Below, in pieces: positions 34,101 through 41,119 of a DNA stretch of 64,000 bases. A program made the translations under genes and the position numbers. Position 1 is the stretch's first letter; each line of letters opens with the position of its first letter. Source of the DNA: Calditrichaceae bacterium (lineage in GTDB: Bacteria > Calditrichota > Calditrichia > RBG-13-44-9 > J075); NCBI GenBank assembly GCA_013360445.1, contig JABWBP010000002.1:122805-186804 (forward strand), written 5' to 3'. The notes beneath the pieces are model-generated. The model was not told the DNA's origin. It saw only the letters and a list, made by a program, of their open reading frames with translations, and ran no database searches.

Positions 34101-36149
34101 ATGGCAGCCCCATCCATACATCGTGGCGCACCCGGTCGAGCTTCCGTTTTAAAAATATACAGGGTTGGCGCCATTCTGGGGGTTCTGGCAATGATCGGGC
34201 TGGTTTTAGCCCAGCCGCCCGATCCCCCGGTTATCGTTACTTTTGAGAACCATACCCCGGCCGCGGTAGATATTTTTTGGGTGGATTTCGACGGCGTGGA
34301 GCAGAATTACGGCCTCCTCGAGCCGGGCTGGGTGTGGGAGCAGGAAACCTTCGCCGGCCATCTCTGGCGTTTCCGGCAGAACGGGCAGCTCCTCGGCGCT
34401 TATGCCGCGGGGCGCGATGCGCAACAAAGCTACATCATCGCTTTAGAAATGGAGCGCTCGCTGTCGGGCGACACCCCGGTGGCGGTGGTTTTTCAGAACA
34501 ACACTGCCGCCGCGGTAGAAGTTTTCTGGGTGGATTACGAGGGCGCCGAGCAGGGGTATGGGGAGATCCCCCCCGGGCAGAACATGCAAATGGAAACCGC
34601 CGCCACCCACCCCTGGCGTTTCAAGCAGAATGGCCAGGTTATCGGCTCCTATACCGCCGGGCGCGATCCCCAGCAAACCTACACCCTCTCCCTGGGAGAG
34701 ACGCGGCGGTTGGGCGCTCCCGATTTTCAGAACGACTCCCCGGATCCCCGCATCCAGTCTTCTCCCGAAGGATTTACCCTGCCCTACATCCCCATGTCGC
34801 TATGGAGCAAAGCGGAAGTTTATGACCTCGACAAATCCCAAACCCTGACCCTGGAATTCGAGGCCATCCTCGCCGATACCTTGCAAGAGATTATCATCGC
34901 GTTTTCGCAGAGCAAACTTCCCTGGGGAACGCCGGGAGCGGACGCCCTGACGGTCAAAACCGCCTGGGATGAGGACGTCTGGTTCCGCACCGGCTTCTAT
35001 GAAAACTGGCTGGACTCCGAATTGAGCGACTATGAAGGGGAGATCATCCACTTAGACCAATGGCAGCGTTACCGGATTACCCTCACCCGGCAGGATATCG
35101 CTCTTTCCGTGGACGGCCAGGAAATGGCCCGGGGAATTATCGGCAACGCCGATTTTCCCCGCAAAGGGCACGTAGGCTTCATCGTTTATGGCCACCAGGA
35201 TATTAGCGAGAAGTTGATCGCCTACCGAAATATCACCATTAGCGGCGGTTTGCGGGCGGCCGAGCCGGTTGTTATCCCCCAGGCCGCAACCCAGCAGCCC
35301 AAAGCCGCCCCGGCTTCGCCGACGCATTTTCCTTCAACAGCTACCCAGCCTGATGCCGACCCGCAAGCCTCGCGAGGCTCCCGCCCGGTAACGCCGGCCG
35401 GCGGGCCTTCCACGCTTTCCAGCCCGGGACGCTTTTACGGGCTGATCATCGGGGTGCAGGACTATATAGATCCCGGCGTTAAGGACCTGGATTTCCCGCT
35501 TCAGGACGCCCAGAATATCATCAACGCCCTCACCAGCTATTATACCTTCGATCCGCAGGACGTCGTTTTTCTGAAAAATCCTACCAAAACGCAAATCACC
35601 GAGGAACTGGATAAATTGGCGGAGAAAGTGACCCCCAATGATAATCTGCTGATTTTTTACGCCGGACACGGCTACTGGGATGAGCAGTTTAACCAGGGAT
35701 TCTGGCTGCCCGCGGATACAAAGAAAAATTCCCGGGGATCCTGGCTGTCGAACGGTGTTCTCAAGGATTATATCACCGGCATTCGCAGCAAACACACCCT
35801 GCTGATCTCCGACGCCTGTTTCAGCGGGGGCATTTTTAAAACCCGCGACGCCTTTGGCGGCAGCCCCAACCGCCCCGACCGCGCCACCGAGGAGTTATAT
35901 AAATATCCCAGCCGGAAGGCGATGACCAGCGGGGCCATGAAAGAAGTGCCGGATAAGAGCGAGTTTATCAAATATTTTATCAAGAGATTGGAGGAGAACC
36001 CGGATAGCTATTTGCCGGCGCAACGGTTATTCTCCAGCTTGCGCGAGCCGGTTATCAACAACAGCCCCAACAGCCAGGTACCCCAGTTCGGGGTGATCCG
36101 GGAGACCGGGGACGAGGACGGGGAATTCATTTTTATCCGGCGGAAATAA
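34101..36149 (+). CDS. Exported protein with two VHL beta domains, a jelly-roll domain and a caspase (C14) domain
   Basis: A 682-residue protein. Its N-terminal membrane or signal segment is VGAILGVLAMIGLVLAQ. Two tandem repeats at about 43-115 and 126-198 match the von Hippel-Lindau beta domain: IFWVDFDGVEQNYGLLEPG and FAGHLWRFRQNGQ, then VFWVDYEGAEQGYGEIPPG and ATHPWRFKQNGQ. A concanavalin-like jelly roll (about 222-382) and a Pro-rich linker (385-440) follow. The C14 caspase domain (about 443-680) has His523 in YAGHGYW and Cys573 in DACFSGG. The start at 34101 has AAGGAG 6 bases upstream. pVHL in animals binds hydroxyproline; here the same fold would target a secreted caspase. The ligand is unknown. 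It is first of a six-gene run on the plus strand. Confidence 0.88.
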   Translation: MAAPSIHRGAPGRASVLKIYRVGAILGVLAMIGLVLAQPPDPPVIVTFENHTPAAVDIFWVDFDGVEQNYGLLEPGWVWEQETFAGHLWRFRQNGQLLGAYAAGRDAQQSYIIALEMERSLSGDTPVAVVFQNNTAAAVEVFWVDYEGAEQGYGEIPPGQNMQMETAATHPWRFKQNGQVIGSYTAGRDPQQTYTLSLGETRRLGAPDFQNDSPDPRIQSSPEGFTLPYIPMSLWSKAEVYDLDKSQTLTLEFEAILADTLQEIIIAFSQSKLPWGTPGADALTVKTAWDEDVWFRTGFYENWLDSELSDYEGEIIHLDQWQRYRITLTRQDIALSVDGQEMARGIIGNADFPRKGHVGFIVYGHQDISEKLIAYRNITISGGLRAAEPVVIPQAATQQPKAAPASPTHFPSTATQPDADPQASRGSRPVTPAGGPSTLSSPGRFYGLIIGVQDYIDPGVKDLDFPLQDAQNIINALTSYYTFDPQDVVFLKNPTKTQITEELDKLAEKVTPNDNLLIFYAGHGYWDEQFNQGFWLPADTKKNSRGSWLSNGVLKDYITGIRSKHTLLISDACFSGGIFKTRDAFGGSPNRPDRATEELYKYPSRKAMTSGAMKEVPDKSEFIKYFIKRLEENPDSYLPAQRLFSSLREPVINNSPNSQVPQFGVIRETGDEDGEFIFIRRK

Positions 36150-36154
36150 TTTTT

Positions 36155-36183
36155 TGGCAGGATAAACAGGATCAACTGGATTC
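36155..36183. repeat. Half-copy of a CAGGATAAACAGGATC-type repeat
   Basis: GGCAGGATAAACAGGATCAA and a following ACTGGATTCAGG, related to the longer palindrome at 52215. Only one arm is visible here. Confidence 0.45.
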
Positions 36184-36233
36184 AGGTCTTCCGGTATTGA
36201 TTTTTCTGCAACTATTCAGGGAGATAACCCAAT

Positions 36234-37058
36234 ATGAGAAAGCCCCTCTTTTTTATCACCATCATATTTTCCGGGCTGATGCTCACCTTCTGCAGTGAGC
36301 CTGGCGGCCAGCCGGGGGTTCGCCAGGTCTCCGTCAGCCGCACCGTGGAGATACCGCTGCAAATTTACGCCGCGGAGGGCGCGGCGCTCGACCCGCAAAC
36401 CCTCACCGCCACCGCCGGCGCCGAAGACGAGCTTCCCCAGGGTCCGGCCAGCTTCGACGTGTTGCCGGACGGCGGCTTCGTGATCAGCGATCCGCTGCGG
36501 GAGCGCCTGGTGTATTACGACTCCATGGGAAAATTCATTCGCGAGGAAGCGTTAGGGGCCGCCGCCGGCAGCGTGCGTTTTCTGGAAGGAGAAGCCCGCT
36601 TCGAGATGCTCTACGGCGATGAGGTTTTCCGGGTAAACGCGCAGCGCCAGGTAGAGCCGCTGGAAAGCCAGCTGCTACAGCCGGAAACGCCAGCCCGCCG
36701 GCTGGGAGGAAGCGAGGGAATCGTTATCCGCTCAGCGCCGGAGCAGGGCGCGCCGGACACTTTGCAAATCCAGTGGAAAAGCGATACGGAAACACTGGTG
36801 TCCCTGCAAAACTTAGGCGCGGATGCAGGGGGAAATAGCTACGTGGCCCTGGAAGTTTCCTCAGGGGGAGACCCTATCCAGATAAGAAAGATCATCCGCA
36901 AGTATGATTCCACCGGCAACGTGTCTGCCCGGATCGAAGACATATCCCTGGATTATTTCGCCCTACCCATCGATCAGTTCCGGGTGAAAGACGGCCGGGT
37001 CTATCAAATGGCCCTTGAGCAGGACAAGGCCGTGATCTATGTTTGGGATACCAATTGA
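36234..37058 (+). CDS. Putative lipoprotein of unknown function, beta-propeller-like
   Basis: A 274-residue protein with a lipoprotein-type N-terminus (FITIIFSGLMLTFCSEPGG, Cys20). Phe at -1 is atypical for a lipobox, but the downstream metacaspase lipoprotein has the same feature (LFCNSGG). The body has beta-rich segments such as ASFDVLPDGGFVISDPLRER and LVYYDSMGKFIREEALG, resembling blades of NHL/6-bladed propeller proteins (6-bladed propellers are common in FCB lipoproteins). I do not recognise the family. It lies between the VHL-caspase and the NlpC/P60-like gene in the same direction, so it probably belongs to the same system at the membrane surface. Confidence 0.7.
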   Translation: MRKPLFFITIIFSGLMLTFCSEPGGQPGVRQVSVSRTVEIPLQIYAAEGAALDPQTLTATAGAEDELPQGPASFDVLPDGGFVISDPLRERLVYYDSMGKFIREEALGAAAGSVRFLEGEARFEMLYGDEVFRVNAQRQVEPLESQLLQPETPARRLGGSEGIVIRSAPEQGAPDTLQIQWKSDTETLVSLQNLGADAGGNSYVALEVSSGGDPIQIRKIIRKYDSTGNVSARIEDISLDYFALPIDQFRVKDGRVYQMALEQDKAVIYVWDTN

Positions 37059-37088
37059 AAAGGAACAAGTTTCTCTTATGAACGCCAT

Positions 37089-37121
37089 AGACCTCAAAGG
37101 TTTTAGGAACCTTTGAGGTCT
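37089..37121. repeat. Perfect 14-bp hairpin (AGACCTCAAAGGTT)
   Basis: AGACCTCAAAGGTT, loop TTAGG, then the exact reverse complement. It lies between the lipoprotein and the NlpC/P60-like gene. The next bases (TGAAATTC) are not a T-run, so it is either a weak terminator or another dispersed hairpin. Confidence 0.75.
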
Positions 37122-37154
37122 TGAAATTCTTTGGGCACAAAAGGAGACCGATTG

Positions 37155-37802
37155 ATGTTGAAGCGAATCATCCAAATGCTTGCGGCTTTAGCTTGTGGCG
37201 TGTTTCTTCTCGGCCAGACCACCCAGCGGGCGGACAAGCTCGATCCGGTTACCCGTGAGGAGATGATCGAGCGAGCGCGGCAGGTGGCGGAACACCGCTG
37301 GGTTTGCCAGGAGAGCAACACCCGGGCAACCTGCCCCCAAAAACAGCCCTACCAATCCGACTTTAAGGCCGGCCAGGCCGTGACCGGCGTGGCTTATGAC
37401 TGGGGCGGCATGGATCACCCGGAGCAATTCGACCGCAAATTAGCTGCCGGCCAGGCCGCCGGCTCTTACAGCCGGCACGGGGTAACGGACTGTACTACCG
37501 GCATCGACTGCTCCGGCTTCGTCTCCTATTGTTGGGGGTTGAGCGGCAAACGGGGGACCGTCAATATGCGGGAAGTTGCCGGGCGCCCCAAATACAACTG
37601 GTTTTCCGATATGAAACCCGGCGACGCTTTGAACAAGCCCGGCTCGCACATCGTGCTGTTCGCCGGCTACCGGGAAGACGGCAATCCTAACGTGTATGAA
37701 GCATTGGGCAGCGCCCACCGGGTGATCCTGAATACCCGCCGAACCTGGGCGTCGCTCCAGGGTTATTACCCCTTGCAATATCTCAAAGTCATCGAAGAAT
37801 AG
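37155..37802 (+). CDS. Exported NlpC/P60- or CHAP-like cysteine peptidase
   Basis: A 215-residue protein with a signal peptide (IIQMLAALACGVFLLGQT). The active site is visible as TGIDCSGFVSYCWG (Cys119) and PGSHIVLFAGY (His165), the order of papain-fold NlpC/P60 and CHAP peptidoglycan hydrolases. Four further cysteines (Cys51, 60, 113, 126) could form periplasmic disulfides. The start at 37155 has AAGGAG 9 bases upstream; an in-frame TTG at 37131 lacks one. Family enzymes cut peptide bonds in cell-wall stem peptides. Beside three caspase-like proteases, it is a plausible lytic effector or cell-wall remodeller (inference). Confidence 0.85.
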   Translation: MLKRIIQMLAALACGVFLLGQTTQRADKLDPVTREEMIERARQVAEHRWVCQESNTRATCPQKQPYQSDFKAGQAVTGVAYDWGGMDHPEQFDRKLAAGQAAGSYSRHGVTDCTTGIDCSGFVSYCWGLSGKRGTVNMREVAGRPKYNWFSDMKPGDALNKPGSHIVLFAGYREDGNPNVYEALGSAHRVILNTRRTWASLQGYYPLQYLKVIEE

Positions 37803-37805
37803 GGC

Positions 37806-37923
37806 AGGGTGTTCGAGTGTTCAGGTTTTTAAGAATTAAATTCCACGAGCCCCCATGGGGGAGCGGGAACCGGAAAAATCCGACGCCAGAACACTTGCGC
37901 ACTTGAACACCAGAACACTTAAC
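37806..37923. repeat. TGTTC-type palindromic repeat
   Basis: GTGTTCGAGTGTTCAGG faces CACTTGCGCACTTGAACACC and AGAACACTTAACACC. The loop contains GAGCCCCCATGGGGG. It separates the NlpC/P60-like gene from the coiled-coil gene. Confidence 0.72.
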
Positions 37924-37960
37924 ACCACCCCGATACCCCCATCTAACCGAGGAGAATCGC

Positions 37961-38365
37961 ATGAGCCTGTTAGCGCAGTTGAAATCCAACGCCGTTGCCA
38001 TCGCCGCCATCGTTGCCGTGCTGGCGGTGGGATCGTCGTTGTACGAACACTTTTTCAGCGACAAAGCCCGGGAAATCCGGGAATTGAAGAGCCAGATCGA
38101 GCAGGCGGAAGAGCAAATCGCCGCGCTGAAACAGGAATATCAAAAGCTGAACGAAGAAGAAAAGCAGCGTCTGGACCAGATCGCCGCGCTGAAAGAGCGC
38201 CTGGATCAAACCCAGGAAACTATCCAACAAAACGAGGTGAATCTCGATGAGATCAAGAATACGTTTATCGACGTCGATTCTGCCCTGGCGGTGCTGGAGC
38301 AGCATACCCGCAGCAGTGTTTCTCGCGGTCGCAGCGTGCTCTCCGATCTGGGCGCAGGTAACTGA
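37961..38365 (+). CDS. Small membrane-anchored coiled-coil protein
   Basis: A 134-residue protein. One N-terminal membrane helix (AVAIAAIVAVLAVGSSLYEH) is followed by about 75 residues of strong heptad pattern (REIRELKSQIEQAEEQIAAL, KQEYQKLNEEEKQRLDQIAA) and a short tail. GAGGAG precedes the ATG by 7 bases. Its last 119 bases overlap the next gene in a different frame. No family is recognised. A single-span N-in anchor with a coiled coil outside resembles the layout of phage inner-membrane spanin (Rz), though no sequence relationship is visible. It may bridge the envelope for the neighbouring exported proteins. Confidence 0.72.
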   Translation: MSLLAQLKSNAVAIAAIVAVLAVGSSLYEHFFSDKAREIRELKSQIEQAEEQIAALKQEYQKLNEEEKQRLDQIAALKERLDQTQETIQQNEVNLDEIKNTFIDVDSALAVLEQHTRSSVSRGRSVLSDLGAGN

Positions 38366-38963
38366 AGGCCAGCCTATTCCGACCACCCAATCGTTGCAAT
38401 CCCGTTTAGAGGCGCAGCTCGAACGCAACGATGAATCCCTGAAACAGGTTTTGAGCGCGCCGGATACTTCGCTGGATTTTTCCATCGAAACCATCACCGG
38501 GCGCACCGGCCCGCTCTGGCAGCCCCGTTCCCGCGATTTGGAAGGGGGGACGGGTTCGGGCCTGACGGCGTTGAATATTCCCCTCACCCCCGACGTCACC
38601 CTCAAAGCCATGGGAACCAACCAGGTTCCCGGTTTTATCCTTACCGGCAAATGGATCGGCGACTACGCCCGGATGATCAAATTGCAGCCGGAATACGAGA
38701 AGACCCTGGCCGGCTACCGCAGCCAGGCGGAATTGCAGCAGCAGATGATCGCCGAGTTGGAGGGGGTCATCGGCGTGAAGGATAAAAAAATTCAGGTGTT
38801 GGAAGAGATGAACGGCTCCTTAGAAGCGCGCGGGGATATGTACAAGCGCATCACCGAACTCCAGGGAGACGCCTGGTACACCAAAATGCTCCGCAAGCTG
38901 GCCTTCCCGGCCGGGCTGGCGTTAGGGATATTTGTCGGCGTGGAGATTGCCAATAACAATTAG
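38247..38963 (+). CDS. Exported coiled-coil protein with C-terminal membrane helix, overlapping the previous gene
   Basis: A 238-residue reading frame. It starts inside the preceding gene in another frame (ATG 38247, GAGGTG 7 bases upstream). The N-terminus is a signal-like segment (SSIPAAVFLAVAACSPIWAQ) that offers either a lipobox (VAAC) or a signal peptidase I site after WAQ. The middle has coiled coil (RSQAELQQQMIAELEGVIG) and the end a short hydrophobic helix (LAFPAGLALGIFVGVEI). No family is recognised. Because the overlap encodes a believable signal peptide, I take it as a true overlapping gene and not a frameshift product. Only 11 bases separate it from the metacaspase gene, so the two are cotranscribed. 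Confidence 0.65.
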   Translation: MRSRIRLSTSILPWRCWSSIPAAVFLAVAACSPIWAQVTEGQPIPTTQSLQSRLEAQLERNDESLKQVLSAPDTSLDFSIETITGRTGPLWQPRSRDLEGGTGSGLTALNIPLTPDVTLKAMGTNQVPGFILTGKWIGDYARMIKLQPEYEKTLAGYRSQAELQQQMIAELEGVIGVKDKKIQVLEEMNGSLEARGDMYKRITELQGDAWYTKMLRKLAFPAGLALGIFVGVEIANNN

Positions 38964-38974
38964 AGGAGAGTTTA

Positions 38975-41026
38975 ATGAAAAAGCGAATAGTGCAGTTCAG
39001 CGCGGTCGTATTCAGCGTTTTTTTAATTTTGTTTTGCAACAGCGGCGGGGATTCCGGCGCGCCCCAGGGGAACGCTGCAGGAGGGGGAGCAGGAGCGGAA
39101 GCGCCGGTGATCCAGGTTCAGTATGCCGAGCCGACCCGGGAGCCGGTCAAGTTAGCTTTGCTGGTGGCGATCAACGATTACCAAAGCGACAAGATTTCCG
39201 ACCTGGCCGGCTGCGTCAACGACATTGAGAACATGAAGGCGCTGCTCATCGGCAAGTACGAATTCAAGGAAGAGAATATTAAAGTGTTGGTGAACGAGCA
39301 GGCCACCCACGCCAATATCGTCAAGGCGATCCAGGAGCATTTGATCGGCCAGGCGCAGCGCGACGACATCGTGGTGTTCCATTACAGCGGGCACGGCTCG
39401 CAAATGAAAGATCAGCCCGCCCCGGACGGCGATGAAGACGACGGCTGGGATGAAACCATCGTGCCCCACGACAGCCGCACCGAGGGGGTGTTCGACGTCA
39501 GCGACGACCAGTTGAACGGTTTGCTGGCGCTCCTGAACCAGAGAACCAAAAATATCACCTTCATTTTCGATAGCTGCCATTCCGGCACCATCACCCGCGG
39601 GTCCGGCATCCGGCGCTACATTCCCCCCGACGAGCGCACCCCGCCTCCCGCGCCTTCCTACGCCCTGAAAACCCGCGGGAGCAGCCAGGGAGCGAACGAC
39701 CTGCGCCCGGCCAACCTGAATTACGTGCTGGTTTCGGGCTGCCTCTCCAAGCAAAGCTCCTTCGAGCACTATGCCAATGGAAAAGAGAACGGCGCGCTGA
39801 CCTTCTTCTTAACCCAGGAACTGCGCAAAGCCGGGGCGGAAACCACCTGGCGGGATATCATCGACGCGGTGCGCGGGAGCGTCAACGCGTACTATCCCAA
39901 CCAGCTGCCCCAGCTGGAAGGCGCGGACATCGACAAATTCGTCTTCAATGATGGAACCGGCCTGGCGCAGCCTTATGTACTGGCCTCTCCTAAAGGCGCA
40001 AACCAGGTTAGCTTAAACGCCGGGCAGGCCCAGGGGCTTACCGCAGGCTCGATTTACCACGTTTTCAGCCCCGGCAGCAAGGAATTCGGCGATTTAAGCA
40101 AAGCGATTGCGGAGCTCGAATTAACCGATGTCAGCGCCTTCAATTCCAGCGCCAAATATGTAAAAGGCAGCAAAATTCCGGAATTCTCCCGGGCCGTGGA
40201 AACCCGGCGCAACTACCCGGACATGAAGCTGCGCATTTATTACAAAGACTTGGCTTCCTCCGCGGTATTGAAGGCGGTAAAGGCAGAGTTGGACGCTTTC
40301 CAGCACTTAGAAGCGGCGCCGCAGGAGCGCAATTATCACCTCTTGCTGCAGGAGAGGGATGGCCGCATTGTGATCGAGAATGGGGACACCTACGTGCTTT
40401 CCAACTCCGTGGCGGCGAGCGACCCCGACGCGGTGAAACGCGTCAAAGATCAGATGACCGCCTGGGCGAAATGGTATAACCTGTTAGCGGTGGAGAACCC
40501 CAATTCGCAGAACCGCATCAAATTTACCCTCACCGCGGTCAGCGGGGCGGCCAGCCGAGATCCTTATAAAGTCGTCTCCCAAAAGGATGCCACGCTGAAG
40601 GAAGGCGAATTCTTCGAATGCCGGGTTGAAAATACCTCCAGAGAAAATCTCTATATCTCCATTCTCGACATCTCCACCGACGGCAGCGTGTCGCTGATTT
40701 ACCCCCACCCGGAAGGGGCCAGCGAGCTTCTCAAAGCAGATTCGGTAATGGTGCGGCGCTTTGAAACCTACATTCCGGAGGGCCGGGAATCCGTGAAGGA
40801 CATTATCAAAGTATTCGCCACCCGGGAGCCGGCCGATTTCCGGGTATTGACCCAGCCCCCGGTGCGCGGCGGGGTGGGAGTGGATCAAACCTCCGCGAAT
40901 AATCCCCTGGGAAAACTGTTAGACCAGGCGGCGTTGGGCGCTACCCGCGGCGCCCGGCCGGCGGCGGTGGATCTAAGCTCCTGGGAAACTGCCATGCGGG
41001 TTTTTGAGGTGGTAAAGGCGAACTGA
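38975..41026 (+). CDS. Lipoprotein metacaspase (C14) with DUF4384-like C-terminal domain
   Basis: A 683-residue protein. The lipoprotein signal ends at Cys21 (VFSVFLILFCNSGG), followed by a Gly/Ala linker. The caspase domain spans about 58-330 with His140 (HYSGHGSQ), the type I metacaspase acidic motif DGDEDDGWDETIVPHD, and Cys201 (FDSCHSG). Metacaspases cleave after Arg or Lys and often need calcium. The C-terminal part (about 540-640) resembles DUF4384 (GEFFECRVENTSRENLYISI, DGSVSLIYPHPEGASELL), a partner domain of many bacterial caspases. It should be tethered to a membrane outside the cytoplasm. AGAGGAG precedes the ATG. It closes the six-gene plus-strand run. Confidence 0.9.
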   Translation: MKKRIVQFSAVVFSVFLILFCNSGGDSGAPQGNAAGGGAGAEAPVIQVQYAEPTREPVKLALLVAINDYQSDKISDLAGCVNDIENMKALLIGKYEFKEENIKVLVNEQATHANIVKAIQEHLIGQAQRDDIVVFHYSGHGSQMKDQPAPDGDEDDGWDETIVPHDSRTEGVFDVSDDQLNGLLALLNQRTKNITFIFDSCHSGTITRGSGIRRYIPPDERTPPPAPSYALKTRGSSQGANDLRPANLNYVLVSGCLSKQSSFEHYANGKENGALTFFLTQELRKAGAETTWRDIIDAVRGSVNAYYPNQLPQLEGADIDKFVFNDGTGLAQPYVLASPKGANQVSLNAGQAQGLTAGSIYHVFSPGSKEFGDLSKAIAELELTDVSAFNSSAKYVKGSKIPEFSRAVETRRNYPDMKLRIYYKDLASSAVLKAVKAELDAFQHLEAAPQERNYHLLLQERDGRIVIENGDTYVLSNSVAASDPDAVKRVKDQMTAWAKWYNLLAVENPNSQNRIKFTLTAVSGAASRDPYKVVSQKDATLKEGEFFECRVENTSRENLYISILDISTDGSVSLIYPHPEGASELLKADSVMVRRFETYIPEGRESVKDIIKVFATREPADFRVLTQPPVRGGVGVDQTSANNPLGKLLDQAALGATRGARPAAVDLSSWETAMRVFEVVKAN

Positions 41027-41037
41027 GGGTTGGGAAT

Positions 41038-41119
41038 TGGTGGTTGAATGGTTAAATGGATGAAGGGTTGGAGTGATATGACTACCCAACCATTTAACCA
41101 TCCAGCCATCCAACCATTT
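41038..41119. repeat. ATGGTTAAATGG-type palindromic repeat
   Basis: GGTTGAATGGTTAAATGGAT faces CCAACCATTTAACCATCCAG and CCAACCATTTAG. Same family as 9719. It lies between the convergent metacaspase and polX genes. Confidence 0.78.

Noticed and set aside
38247..38365. A simple frameshift joining the two coiled-coil genes
   Set aside because: The overlap encodes a credible signal sequence with its own ribosome-binding site, so a true overlap is more likely; sequencing error is not fully excluded.
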